A stretch of DNA of 22,861 nucleotides, taken from NCBI GenBank assembly GCA_964058845.1, contig CAXKVR010000727.1:1-22861 (forward strand), given 5' to 3'. The notes below the pieces were generated by a model. That model made no database searches. It had not been told where the DNA came from and saw only the letters and a program-made list of their open reading frames with translations. The DNA is from Carex sylvatica (lineage: Eukaryota > Streptophyta > Magnoliopsida > Poales > Cyperaceae). Positions 10,039 through 20,599 of this stretch are shown one piece after another; positions within the stretch are counted from its first letter, which is position 1, and every line of letters starts with the position of its first letter. The position numbers and the translations under genes are program-made.

Positions 10039-12584
10039 ATGTCATCTCATCGTGATTCCGTGCAAGAGGGCATCGCGAGACTGTCGGTCGATATTTTTGG
10101 CCCGCCAATACCAAATTATTCACAAAATTATCCACAAAGTTCCTCCCAAATTGCACCACCTAATTATCCACCTAATTATCCACCAAATTATTAAAGAAGG
10201 GACCAAATGCTAGATTGGAATTATCAACAACCCCCACAAATGAATGCACAGCCACCGTATTATACTTCAAACGATCCAAATGTATACATTCCACAAGAAA
10301 CACTTCAACCGACACCACAGTATACATATGGAGGCATTGGCTCTTCTTCTGTAGCATCGAGTCAATTCACTGACACTGCTCCTGTAGGAGATACACCTTC
10401 GACAGGTGAACCTGAAATTCAAGAAGAAGTTGTCCCTCCTTCGACAAGTGATCCGCCGCAACAACCAGCAGGAAAGAAGACTAAAAGACCTCTTCCTGAA
10501 TACAATCAACCGTGGGCGAAATTTTACAATATTACCAGAGGGAGTAACGACATTATGAATTTTGCACAATGTAAAAAATTACCGAAAAACTTTTGAGTAT
10601 AAACAAACTAGTGGTATGAATAGTTTTAAGAGACATGCCGACATGCACGGAAAAAAGGGCGAGGTTCCAACTGAAAATCCTGAACCGAGACAAATCCAAA
10701 CCCTTATAAACGCGGATGGTACCAGAACAAATCCAAAATTCGATGAATAAAAAATGCTTAGTGAATTAACCCGGTACATTACCCATAAAGAACAACCAAT
10801 AGGTATGGGTGGTTGCACGAGTTTTGCCCGGTTATGCATTCGGGGGTTAGGTCAACCAATGTATAAGAGGATCCATCATAGAAAGATGGTTGGTGAAATA
10901 AAAAATCAGTTTATCTCGACCAAAAATAACCTTAAAGCTCTATTTGCATACCAAAACAATAAGGTGTCAATTACCTCCGATATATGGACTGCCGGTAAAC
11001 ATGGTCTTGGGTACTCTTGTATTACCGGCCATTGGATCGATGATCATTGGGTATTACAAAAAAGAATATTAAGCTTTCGAGTTTTGGATTCCCCCCACAC
11101 TGCAAATGTAATTTTCAAATCCATTATTGAGGTTTTAGAAGAGTATAACCTTAAGAGGAATTTGGGTAACAAGGTTTTTTCTATATCTTTCGATAATGCT
11201 AGCAACAACATTGCTTCCATTGAGATTTTTAAACGGTCACTAAACCTGATCATGAATGGTGAAATGTTTCACCAAAAGTGTGTTTGCCACGTTCTTAACC
11301 TCGTCGTGAAGGCGGGTCTAAAAACAGAAGCAGTAAAACTATTGATAATTAAATTTAAGAATGTCCTCAACCACATTGTTTCAAACCAAGAAAGAAAACA
11401 ATAGTTTGCTGCATTATGCGTCACCTATAGATTGAGCAAGTTGAAGGTACCTTGGGATATAGATACCCGTTGGAACTCAACATATAGGTTGTTGAACCGA
11501 TGCCTTCCCTACAAAGCTGTCATAGGAGAGTTTTTGAGAAGCTCCAACCCCGAGGCATTGCAATTCGAACTCATTGACGAAGAATGGGATAAACTGCAAA
11601 GGCTTAGCAAATTTCTAGGGATCTTTTTTAATGCAACCGTTCAACTATCATGCTCGTACTCACCGACGTCGTTTGAGTTGCTGAAACATCTCTATGACAT
11701 CTCCAAGGTGTATTGCGAATTAGAACAAGCTAAAATCTATGATGCATCTCTCACGCCAATTGTAGATGCCATGAAACAAAAAATTCCTAAAATATTGGGA
11801 AGATGTACCTCTCCTAGCCATTATCGCAAATTGCCTCCACCCGGCATACAAGAAGTTTTACACGATCAAAGTAGTTGAGAGATACAAACAGAATTTATAT
11901 TTAGACTCAACCGGGGTGGAGGCTTACGTGAATTCAATGTTCGATGAGATGTTTAACATATACCACTCAAGAATGGGTGACAACCGAAATCCAGCTTCGT
12001 CCCGTGCTGCCCCTAGGTATGAATATAAATATACATGTGTTTTCAATATTTATTATTTATAATATCTATATTATTTGTCCACTAATTTTTTTTAATTGTT
12101 TAATAGTTCCACTTCTAAGAGCACTAGCAGTGGTGGATTATTAGCAGATTTTCAGTCGGAGAGCCAACCGCACACATCCACAAATGAGTTATTGGGCTAT
12201 ATATTGATGATCAACGAAAGTGAACAAGGACTTGACGTGATGGCATGGTGGATGAGGCGTCAAAGTTCCTTGTCAACGCTGGCGATGATGGCCCGCGACG
12301 TATTTACCGTGCCCGTATCAACCGTCCCTTCTGAAAGTTGTTTCAGTTCGGTGAACAGGATCCTCTCTGATAAACGAAGTAAGTTGGGTGCACATGTTTT
12401 TGAGAGACTTGTGTGCTTGAAGGATTGGATTGCTGCTGAAGAGCGTACGCAATATGTGCCTCAACAACCATCATCATCTGAAGCCGACACTGAAGAAAGC
12501 GGTACCGAGGCGCGACGTGAGGCTAATTCGGATTCTGACAGTGCCGAAGAGAGCGAACAATGGTATATGAATCCAAACTACTAA
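10039..12584 (+). pseudogene. hAT transposase pseudogene (BED finger, RNase H-like core, hAT C-terminal dimerisation)
   Basis: Reading starts at ATG 10039 with a Pro/Asn/Tyr-rich N-terminus. Lesions in order: TAA 10192-10194; a +1 slip in the A-run near 10575, which also lies in the BED finger (CKK, then FKRHADMH); TAA 10748-10750; TAG 11402-11404; and a +1 slip near 11788. The core shows ITSDIWT and SISFDNASNN, the places of the first two catalytic Asp in hAT enzymes, and HQKCVCHVLNLVVKAGL. A 90-bp intron (12017-12106) is then removed. The last exon carries the conserved DVMAWWMRRQ, LSTLAMMARDVF, PSESCFSSVNRIL and LVCLKDWI of the hAT dimerisation region. By family it cuts and rejoins the element ends. 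This copy would give only short fragments. Confidence 0.9.
12017..12106 (+). other. Intron near the 3' end of the hAT transposase gene
   Basis: CCTAG|GTATGA at 12016/12017 and TTTAATAG|TTCC at 12106/12107. Removing it keeps the frame (CCT AG + T = Pro, Ser) and joins the core to the hAT dimerisation exon. The stretch is AT-rich and has an in-frame stop if retained. Confidence 0.8.
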
Positions 12585-13279
12585 ATAGGTAGTGTCGGTA
12601 TAAATTTCTAACCTCTTTTAATCTTTATGGTTATTTTTAAAATTATAAATTTCTAAACATTTCAATTAGTTTTTAAATTATCTATTTTAAAGAAGAATTA
12701 CTAACAAAAAAAAGTTAGAACTCCGCCTATGTTATTTTACATAGCCGGTCTCAAGCCCGGAATTAAGGAGGAGGGTAACTTTTATTTTTTAATCTATTAT
12801 TTTAAAATAATTCATAATTATTTTTAAAGTAATTCATTTAAGAAAATTTTTATTTTTATTTTATTCTTTTAAAGTTTCTGATTTAATTATATTTTTGATT
12901 TATATTTTATGTAACCTATTAAAAATAAATGAACGTTTATAAACTATATTATAGATATAAATAAATTATGTAACTATATAATGAGAATGAAAATTTGAAA
13001 ATAAAATAAAATGACTGGTGTAAAAAAATAAATAAATACATTTGTATTTAGCCGAATAAATATACAAATTTTCGCATGAATATTATTTATATATAAATTA
13101 CAAATTTTATTTATTTATATACACTATTTGATATTGAACTATTTTGATTTTAGAAATCGAATTATAAACACATAATGATATTCGTACAACACCGTAAAAT
13201 AATAACCGAAAAAAAAAACAGAAAAAAAAACAGAGAAAAAAAAAAAAGAAAAAAAAAAGACAGAAAAACAGAGAGAAAA
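12585..13279. other. 3' part of the hAT element, non-coding
   Basis: Very AT-rich, ending in A-rich runs (13209-13285). One GC-richer block at about 12719-12778 stands out: CTATGT-TATTTT-ACATAG forms a short hairpin, followed by CCGGTCTCAAGCCCGG and AAGGAGGAGGGT. I think similar strings occur in other plant repeats, but cannot confirm this. No gene is seen. Confidence 0.5.
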
Positions 13280-13490
13280 AAAAACTGGACCGGACCGGGT
13301 ACCCTACCCGGACCACCCTACCCGTCAAGGGTACCACGGGTACGGGTATAAGACGGGTAGGGTACGAATTTTGAAAAAAAAACCCGTGATACCCGGACCG
13401 CCCAACCCGTATACCCGTGATACCCGTACCCGACCTATACCCGTACCCGACCCGGGTATACCCTACCCGCCCGTACCCTACCCGTTAGCA
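13280..13490. repeat. Right subterminal repeat region of the hAT element
   Basis: Dense TACCCG/CGGGTA words such as GTACCCTACCCG, GGTACCACGGGTACGGGTA and CCCGTGATACCCG. It is the mirror image in style of 8391-8600, just inside the right terminal inverted repeat. Confidence 0.75.
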
Positions 13491-13498
13491 AACCCCTA

Positions 13499-13506
13499 AA
13501 TTCCTA
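13499..13506. repeat. Right target-site duplication of the hAT element
   Basis: AATTCCTA, one mismatch from the left copy AATTTCTA at 8370-8377. Confidence 0.8.
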
Positions 13507-14089
13507 TGCCTATATATATTTTAAAAAATTGGCCAGTTTACCCTTTGCTCTATTTAAGGGTGTGAGAGAAGGGGAAGGGAAGGAGAGCATGGATGACTGG
13601 GTTGTCCAAACAAATTTTACTTGTTCTTCAAACTAAAATTTTGAAAGAGAGCTAAGGCTGTGCTCCACAACTTTAGTATAGAGAGGAAGGGGAAAGAAGA
13701 GAAAGGGAAGGGGTACCGTGCCGATACCCTCGCTAGAGGGAAACCTACACCCTGATTTAGAGGGTACAAATTTCGTAACTTTGCAAAGCGTATTTCCCTG
13801 CGTTCTCCTCGCTACAGTACTCGCGTTCCTTTCTTTTTCTCTCCGATTACACTCCTCTGAAGTAGGTAAACAGCGTGGGCTGATCGTAATTGTGCATATT
13901 TCTTATTCCTTCCCTTTAATGAAGGAGTTGTCCCCCTCTCTAGAGCACAGTCTAAGGAGAAAGAAAAAATCAAGACAACAATGGATATAGTTTCTTTTCA
14001 ATCTTTACATCCCGATTTGGAAAGTACTTCTTTTTACTCCTATTCTCTCTCCTTTTCTTTCCTTCTCTTTGAATTTGTGAAGGAAACTC
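13507..14089. other. Non-coding stretch with purine-rich tracts and a diverged short duplication
   Basis: Two purine-rich tracts (about 13565-13588 and 13680-13713) precede frames of 90 codons (13718-13990) and 77 codons (13981-14214). Both begin with the similar strings LHPDLEGTNF and LHPDLESTSF. The underlying DNA is similar at 13746-13773 and 14004-14033, so this is a diverged duplication about 258 bp apart. The second frame runs into the MITE at 14093. Neither resembles a known protein, so I do not call genes. Confidence 0.45.
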
Positions 14090-14092
14090 TTA

Positions 14093-14226
14093 GGGTCTAT
14101 TCGGTGCGCTACTGTGCTTGTGAGAAAAAAAAATTCACTCAAACTGAATTTTTTTTTCTCACAAGCAGAGTAAAAATCAGTTCAATATTTTTCTATTCCC
14201 AGTTTATTGAATAACCAAACAGACCC
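14093..14226. mobile_element. Tourist-like (PIF/Harbinger) MITE with fold-back core
   Basis: The ends are GGGTCTATTCGGT and, on the other strand, GGGTCTGTTTGGTT, flanked by TTA at 14090-14092 and 14227-14229, the 3-bp duplication typical of PIF/Harbinger. The core has perfect 21-bp arms (14117-14137 and 14145-14165) around 7 bases, so its RNA would form a long hairpin. It has no coding capacity. Confidence 0.8.
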
Positions 14227-14229
14227 TTA

Positions 14230-16094
14230 GAGCTCGGTCGTCCGAGTTTTGGCCCATTTATTCCTATTTTGAATCTCACCTCGGTTTTAGAACAAGTGCA
14301 ATTTGATGAAAAAAACTATTGACTCATACTTCATTTTTCCTTTCCCACAAGCTGTCACATATCTCCCTATATTTTCTTTATTCAGCAAAAGTCTTCTCCT
14401 CTTATATAAGCACTTCACCTCTTTTTTATTAATAATTATGGGACTAATCGGTTCTCAAGTCCAGACATATTTTCTTTTCTTTTTTTGTTTTATTCCACAA
14501 ATTGATGAGAATTTTAATAAACATAATTATTTGAAGTTACATAAATAGATGAGAATCTTAAATACAACTTTTTTTTAATAGCTTTTTATTATAAATAAGT
14601 GGGAAATTTAGATAGAAATACATATTAATAAAAAATTAAGATTTCTCACAGTTTATCCTACGGTAGAATAGATTGAAACTACGGATGTGATGAAAATGAA
14701 ATTTCTCAAAAATCGTGGGTATTCATTTTTTTTTCCGGTATAAATAAAAATTTCGGTATACATCACTAAATAATTTTTTTTAATTTCACAACAATTTTCT
14801 TTGGTTCTGCTGAGTAAAAGAGAGAATGGATATATAATTTATCAAGCTGATAATCACCCACATGAACACATCCTTCAAGTACATTTAATAAAATTTTGTC
14901 CATATTTTACAATACACACTTGTCTACTTGAGTCAGAACATAATTGTTGATAACTGTCATGTAATTTTGATCAAATTAAAATACATTTCGAAAGCTATAA
15001 TTTTATTACGGTAGTTAGCATGCCTTTGATATTTGATTTTCTTTAAATAAATATAATGTACATATGATATTAATACTTTAGAAAAAGAATGTTCCATCTT
15101 TTATTAAATCAGCATCACATAAAAAAAATTAAGGTTTTCAACTTGTAAGATGTCAAACGCAGATTGGAGTAAAAGTTGTGAAACAAGTATCAGCAAATCC
15201 TGATTAATTGGTCAAAATATCACCATACAAAAAAAAAGAAAAAAAGAAGAAAAAAGATAAGGTCAAAAGTCGTAACCAAGTTGAAATAAACAAATTATTA
15301 TTTTAAGATGATTACGGTTTGTATTTGTTAGAAGGCACATGGTTAACATTTGACAAATACAAACTTATATGTGATTTATGTTTGACAGAATAATTTCTTT
15401 GAGTAGAGTTTGACAAAAAAACGTCTCATCATTATATATCTTTTTCACAGTTGAAGAATGTGAATGAACCCAAAATAAAAAAAAAATGATAGTGTACTTA
15501 ATCGTGTGAGTAGCAAGTCAAATTCAAATGAATGGAAAAAAAAGGAGATGCGCTGTCATCTTCTGATGGACTGTTATCTACGTTTAACTAACAGAAATGG
15601 AAATGTAGTACGTATGCTCTCTGGGCTCATGGTGCATTATTGTTCCAATGACATTTACATGGAAAATGAAATTATGATAACTAGAAATTTCTTTTTCAGA
15701 CAATTTATTGTTCTAACTTTTAGTACACCTGCTGTTATTGTCCTCTGGAGCCCGCTGCAACAATTTCTTAATTCATATTGATATTGGCCCAACCCAATCA
15801 AATATTTAACACAACCAGTTTGTACCAGTTGAAGGGTACCTTCCTCTCCGTTGGATTTATAGTTGGGTTTTTAGTTAATATGAATTTTGATTAAATAATA
15901 AATACTGATACTGATGAGATAACATCCATCCAAAATTCTGACATTGGAAAGGATAAGAATTCATACATACTTCTTACTCATGTAAATAGCACATTTGAAA
16001 TCTGAAAGTTACAGTCCATGGAGCACCGTTAACTGTTCGCCTTTCATTCTATTATAACCAAATACACCGATGATTGTATGTATAAGTATTAAAC
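14230..16094. other. AT-rich intergenic DNA, no gene seen
   Basis: Open frames are short (81 codons at 14303-14548, 91 codons at 15506-15781) and not recognisable. An inverted repeat GTTTGTATTTGT / ACAAATACAAAC lies at 15317-15328 and 15353-15364. No RNA gene or transposon ends were identified. Confidence 0.55.
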
Positions 16095-16346
16095 TTGACC
16101 ATCACTGGTAAGCTGCCCCTGGGTAGCAAGGGGACACTAGACTTCAATACTCTGTTGCATGCACCAGCTGATGTGATTTTTGGTTCCAATAAAAGGGATG
16201 AAATTCTGAAATGGAAATCAAAACCTGTGCAGAAGGAATTTGTATGGCCACCTACCGCAGAACAAGATGCATATTTCACACAATATCTGTACAAATCATA
16301 CAATAAGAAGAAGTTACCTGTTTTCAAGGAGATTTGTCTGGATTGA
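16095..16346 (+). CDS. Unrecognised exon-like reading frame, about 80 residues
   Basis: The frame ends in TGA at 16344-16346 and has no ATG before its first in-frame stop, so it would have to be a last exon or a gene fragment. Its composition is protein-like, with balanced charged, aromatic and Pro residues: VIFGSNKRDEILKWKSK, KEFVWPPTAEQDAYF and KKKLPVFKEICLD. A possible splice acceptor is CCTGGGTAG at 16120-16128. I do not recognise the family. It points toward the RAD51C 3' end, so the two would converge. The opposite strand is also open (16052-16423), which weakens the case. It could be a gene remnant or chance. Confidence 0.3.
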   Translation: MTITGKLPLGSKGTLDFNTLLHAPADVIFGSNKRDEILKWKSKPVQKEFVWPPTAEQDAYFTQYLYKSYNKKKLPVFKEICLD

Positions 16347-16849
16347 GCCTTTGTTTCTTTTGACAAGGATATAACTTGAGTCAGACTGGCAATTTCTCTG
16401 ACAGAATATATTCTCAGATACACGTAGTCATCATATTATAATTGGTAGTCCTGAATGAATTATAGATCATTTTCCCCTTCAATTTGGTTCAAAAAAATGC
16501 AGGAACAATTGAATTATAGTTTTGCTCTGCAAATCAAACAGTTGACATCATAAGAAATTTCACCGAACTATGATTACACACGAATGGAACCAGAATCATT
16601 GCGATAACCAGAAAATACTCTTATTTAGAAGTTCTAATAAATGAAATGGAGGCTATAAATTGCTAAAAATATGTTAGATTTCATTTCACTAGTCAAAGTT
16701 TCCACCAATCAATCAAAAGACTAACTGCTAAAAATTAACACAGGTGGTTTCAGCGAAGCTGAAAAAAAAATAGAACTACCATCCAGTAACATCTACAAAA
16801 CAAAATTTCCCACTTCATATCAATGAAGTCATGAAAGGACCTGTTAAAT
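16347..16849. other. Region holding the 3' end of RAD51C, no other gene
   Basis: This is the stretch just past the RAD51C stop, in which its 3' UTR and poly(A) site must fall. No single AATAAA site is decisive. A perfect hairpin, TTTCAGC-GAA-GCTGAAA, lies at 16748-16764, next to an A-run (T-run on the gene strand). Confidence 0.5.
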
Positions 16850-19800
16850 TCAAGATGGCGTAGTTCTGGCACGTTTGAAATTAGAGTTGATGCCTCTTAT
16901 CCCTTTTCCAGTCAGCAAGTAAGGTGCAGAGGCTGATGGAAGGGAAGGGGACTTTTCAATGTAGGCACATCTCTCATTTCCATTCCAGTGTAGAATAATG
17001 CGATTTGTGCATGAGTGTGACCAGCTATCACCTGCCCAACAATACATAAAATCAAGTCATTTTTCTTCATATAAAGACTAATACAAGTACTTAATTTTTT
17101 TTAACTTACCAAGAGCAAGCGTCAATTGAAATGAGCCATCGGTAAACTTGGTTGTCACTTGGTTCAACAAAACAACCTGGTCCACATATGATACTAAATA
17201 CATGAATAAATAGAAGAAAATAAGGTAAAGGACTTACAATTTATTAATAAGTAGTTAAGTACATAATTTGTTCAAGGACTACTAAGTAGATCGATTACAA
17301 GTTGGATACATTTAACAGTAATGAACTTCTACTGTTCCGACATCAAATTGAAGAGAGTTTCAATATGTTGTCTATAAAGAAAATGTAACCGAGAAACAAG
17401 TACAGTGAACTCTAATTATAACTTTTCGAATAATTAACAACAACAAGCATCAATATCTGCACGCGACATAATAAAAAGTTAGTACAGGCATATATCAGAT
17501 AGATATGAAAAGGCAAGGGTACTGACAGCCAAATTAAACGTCTTAGAGAGTTTCATAAGCCACAAAGACAAACCACCAAGAACCCGAGTCCTTTGGGCCA
17601 GATCATCAAAATCTTGCCGAAAATGAAAAGTCACACTATCTATTATCACCAACTTCACCTACAGTAAAACAGAATGCACATTATACAAGAGAAGAGAAAT
17701 ACAATCCAAAAAAATATATATATTTTTATTTTTATTTTTGGCAGAAAACCATTTATAGTATCTGAAACAGCAAAAAGACCCTACTTTTTCAGTTTCTGCA
17801 CAAAGACATATATTTCTATAGAAACTTGTACAGACACCGCAGTTGTAATATCGAGTTCGGCTAGTATGACATCGGTGTCATGTGACACCAACTTCAAAAA
17901 TTATTGGATAGACTTCAAACGACTAATCCAAACTGTTCAAACTGATTGACTTACGAGTGATGCGTTTACATGCAAAAAAAAAAAATTTCCAAGATATTTT
18001 AGTATCAAGTCAAGTGGTCAAAATTATTGAAAAATGAATGCATTAAATTAACTTAAAAACTCCCACATTTGACCTCTTAACTTGATACTAAATAAATTTG
18101 AAAAAATATAAATTTTTAGTGTCACAACTAATGAAATAGATCGGTTAGAACAGTTTGGATTCACCGTTTGAAGTCGATCCAATAGGTTTTGAAGTTGGTG
18201 TTATATAGGCTCAAGTGACACTGATATCATACTCTGTAATATTAAGCATCAGCTCAGGTATACAGTTTATCACAAAATATCACAAGTAAGTCTTTGACTT
18301 ACATCTTTGTGCTGAGTCAGAAAATTCTCCATGTAGTTTATAACAGCAATTTGTTCAGTATAACTACAGATGCGGAAATAGAAGATGCCATCCAAGAAAT
18401 TATTTGCTCGCAACCTTTCTTTGCATGATAATAAGTCTCTGCTATTACTAGGGAATATATCGAGAATATCACTTATGCATCCTTCGGCAATTTGATATGC
18501 ACGCTCGGCCATGAAACTACCTTCTGTATCTACTCACCATGGAAATAAATTTATAATGTTACAAAAAAGTATGTTATTGCTTATGATTATTACAAAACAG
18601 CAAAAAAATTTAGCTTTGACAATAAGCAAATACACCTACAAAATGTTTCCAATATTGACAGTTATCAACTAATTCTAATATTTTCTGTACTCCTAGCTAA
18701 ATTCTGGAACATAATAACTTTCCATTGTCTTGTATTGCCAGGTATCAATAAGACCTAGAACCAATATGCAGTATTTACTGGCTTAGGCCCATATCCACAT
18801 ATGCAGAGATTTCTAGGGGCACATAAGAAAATTTTTAAACAAGAAAAGGTTGATCTATGTAGATCTTCAACCATAATAGTGAAACTACCTATGTAAACAG
18901 CCTTTCCACCAAGACCACCGTATTCGACCGGTATTTGCACATTTACTGCAAGTTGAATTCTGGAAAAGTGTAAGGAAAGTAAGAAAATTTTGTTTTTTTT
19001 CAAGATATAAAGATGTGAAATATTAATAATCATACCCTAGTTGAGTTTTGCCAATTCCAGGAACACCACCTACAAAAAATATTCACAGAGTAATGTATTA
19101 GATTGACTTCTTTTTTTCTTGAACCCTTTTTGAAATCCCTACTTATTTGGTCAGTAAATATTTCCAGAAGAGGGTTCAAATGCCTCGTGTCTTTCATACC
19201 TCGTTGTGCCTCACATCTTCTATCTTCGTTTTCAAAGTCCAAACAGTCGATCCGAACCGGTCAACATGATCTCCATATTGAAATGTACTTGGAGACCAAA
19301 TTTTATATTTTTTGGAAATGTTTACTATTTTTTTAGATAGGTACAAAATCACCGTTTTTGGATGATTTTGTACCTATCTAAAAAAAAGTAACTTTTTTTA
19401 AGAAAATATAATTTGGTCTTCAAGCACATTTTAATATGGAGACTATGTTGACTGGTTCGAAATGACTATTTGGACTTTCAAAAAGAAAATAGAGAATGTG
19501 AGGCACAATGAGGCATGAAAGACACGAGGCATTTGAATCCGCCTCATATTTCTATTTCAATTCATTGACACCGTAACAGGCCTTCATGTACTAATTAAAA
19601 ATAACTATGTCAGTATGGAATACGATTCTGTGTGAATATATCAAAGTAGTATAACAGGTCAGTAATATTTACCAACTTCTGTTACTTCTTTGCAATGGAT
19701 ACCACCACCAAGTATTGTATCAAGATCATTACATCCTGTAGAAATGTGTCTCTGCATTTGTTCTTCTGACAACATGTCCCATGCTGTCACTGCTCCTATA

Positions 19801-20599
19801 AAGCATTTAGAAAATCATAAAACCAAAACTTCCACATTATTCAAATATAGGGGTAATTTTGGGTATAACATCGCAAAATAAATAAAAAAATATCATGTAT
19901 GCATCACCCTACAAAACATACAAAGTATTGAAAGTACCCTACAAAACATGAAAACCAGTATTGTGAAACTAGTTAGTTCTGTCTCCACATTGGCTACCGT
20001 ACAAGTCCATACAAATAAAGAACAGGTAATTAGGAACTGTCAATGTGACACGATAATAGGACACACGGTACATTGCATGTAAAAGTGTATGGGAAATTTT
20101 CTATTTTTAAGGTTTAATAATACATTGCTGCTCTCCCACAAAATGTGAAATGCCATGTATCCCTCAAGCATAATTGATAGCCTCAACAAAACACAATGAC
20201 CAAAAGATAGAAAAAGTCAGTTTGGTGACTGGTATCAGCATGAAATTTACCAGTAGCAGCCATAATGAGGAAGGTTTAAATAAAAGTACCTGGAATAATT
20301 CCATTTGAGGTATAAGCATTTTTAGATGTGGTGGCATCTGGTATAGCCCTCAGAATCTCTATTGCCTCTTCGCATTGGATACTTAGGTCTACAAAGAGGA
20401 ACATTTTTGAAGAAGAGAGCATAAACAAACAAAAGCAAGACAGAACGATGAATTTGGTTTGACATATAAAGAGAGAGAGTATGGTACCTTGAGCCAGAAG
20501 GGAAGGGGAGAGAGAGGAGAGAGAGGAGAGCTTTCTGTAACCCTTGGCGAGCAATTTTGATCGAAGTGAAGGAGAGATTGGGAGATTTGAGATCTCCAT
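16850..20599 (-). CDS. RAD51C: RAD51C, RecA/RAD51-family recombination ATPase, nine exons
   Basis: Exons on the - strand: 20599-20488, 20388-20290, 19795-19673, 19069-19036, 18959-18889, 18529-18303, 17658-17527, 17176-17110, 17031-16850. All introns are GT-AG and every junction keeps the frame, giving 1047 nt and 348 residues plus stop, close to the usual plant RAD51C length of about 360. The N-terminus starts MEISNLPIS. Walker A is GVPGIGKT (113-120). The conserved [19 protein letters not shown] follows. Walker B is LVIID (225-229), then [28 protein letters not shown] and [15 protein letters not shown] (341-344) could be a nuclear signal. In the family it works in the BCDX2 and CX3 paralog complexes in homologous repair, crossover control and meiosis in the nucleus. 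The ATG at 20599 is the only upstream start in frame. The gene looks intact. Introns 3 and 6 carry MITEs. Confidence 0.95.
17852..18234. mobile_element. Fold-back MITE in RAD51C intron 6
   Basis: The two halves are inverted copies. GTATGACATCGGTGTCA at the left matches GTATGATATCAGTGTCA read inward from the right. CACCAACTTCAAAA, TTGGAT(A/C)GACTTCAAACG and AATCCAAACTGTTC recur in order. The inner arms 18000-18022 and 18068-18090 match at 21 of 23 bases around a 45-bp loop. The flanking direct repeat TGTAATAT (17844-17851, 18235-18242) is the likely 8-bp target duplication, pointing to a hAT- or Mutator-type mobiliser. It has no coding capacity. Confidence 0.8.
19167..19545. mobile_element. 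Fold-back MITE in RAD51C intron 3
   Basis: The arms are long inverted copies: TTCAAATGCCTCGTGTCTTT near the left end recurs in reverse complement near the right end, followed in both arms by GTGCCTCACAT, AGTCCAAA, GTCAACAT and CTCCATATT. The centre is a perfect hairpin of 20-bp arms (19332-19351 and 19363-19382) with an 11-bp loop. Flanks ATATTTCCA (19158-19166) and ATATTTCTA (19546-19554) form a 9-bp duplication with one mismatch, as Mutator-type elements make. It differs in sequence from the intron 6 element. Confidence 0.8.
19906..19949. repeat. Short direct repeat in RAD51C intron 2
   Basis: ACCCTACAAAACAT occurs at 19906-19919 and again at 19936-19949, 30 bp apart, in AT-rich intron sequence. 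Confidence 0.8.

Larger units (their letters stand above)
8378..13498 (+). mobile_element. hAT-superfamily DNA transposon, both ends present, 5121 bp, inactive
   Basis: The left end reads TAGTGGTTTGCTAA and the right end, on the opposite strand, TAGGGGTTTGCTAA: 14-bp terminal inverted repeats with one mismatch. They are flanked by an 8-bp duplication with one mismatch. Both sub-ends are packed with CGGGTA/TACCCG words. Inside are a TATA-like box, a pyrimidine-rich leader, a probable leader intron with tandem repeats, and a transposase gene with BED finger, RNase H-like core and hAT dimerisation region. Internal stops and frameshifts make it non-autonomous. Because the ends look intact, a related transposase could in principle still act on it; that is inference. 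Confidence 0.92.

Noticed and set aside
10022..10213. 63-codon frame over the start of the hAT gene
   Set aside because: It is another frame of the transposase N-terminus; the Pro/Asn/Tyr-rich frame from 10039 continues into the recognised domains.
18755..19033. Continuous frame across RAD51C exon 5, suggesting one long exon
   Set aside because: Conservation stops exactly at the GT donor (18888), and it also reads through the intron 4 acceptor; the spliced model keeps RAD51C motifs on both sides.
19103..19336. 77-codon + strand frame in RAD51C intron 3
   Set aside because: It lies across the fold-back MITE and has no family resemblance.
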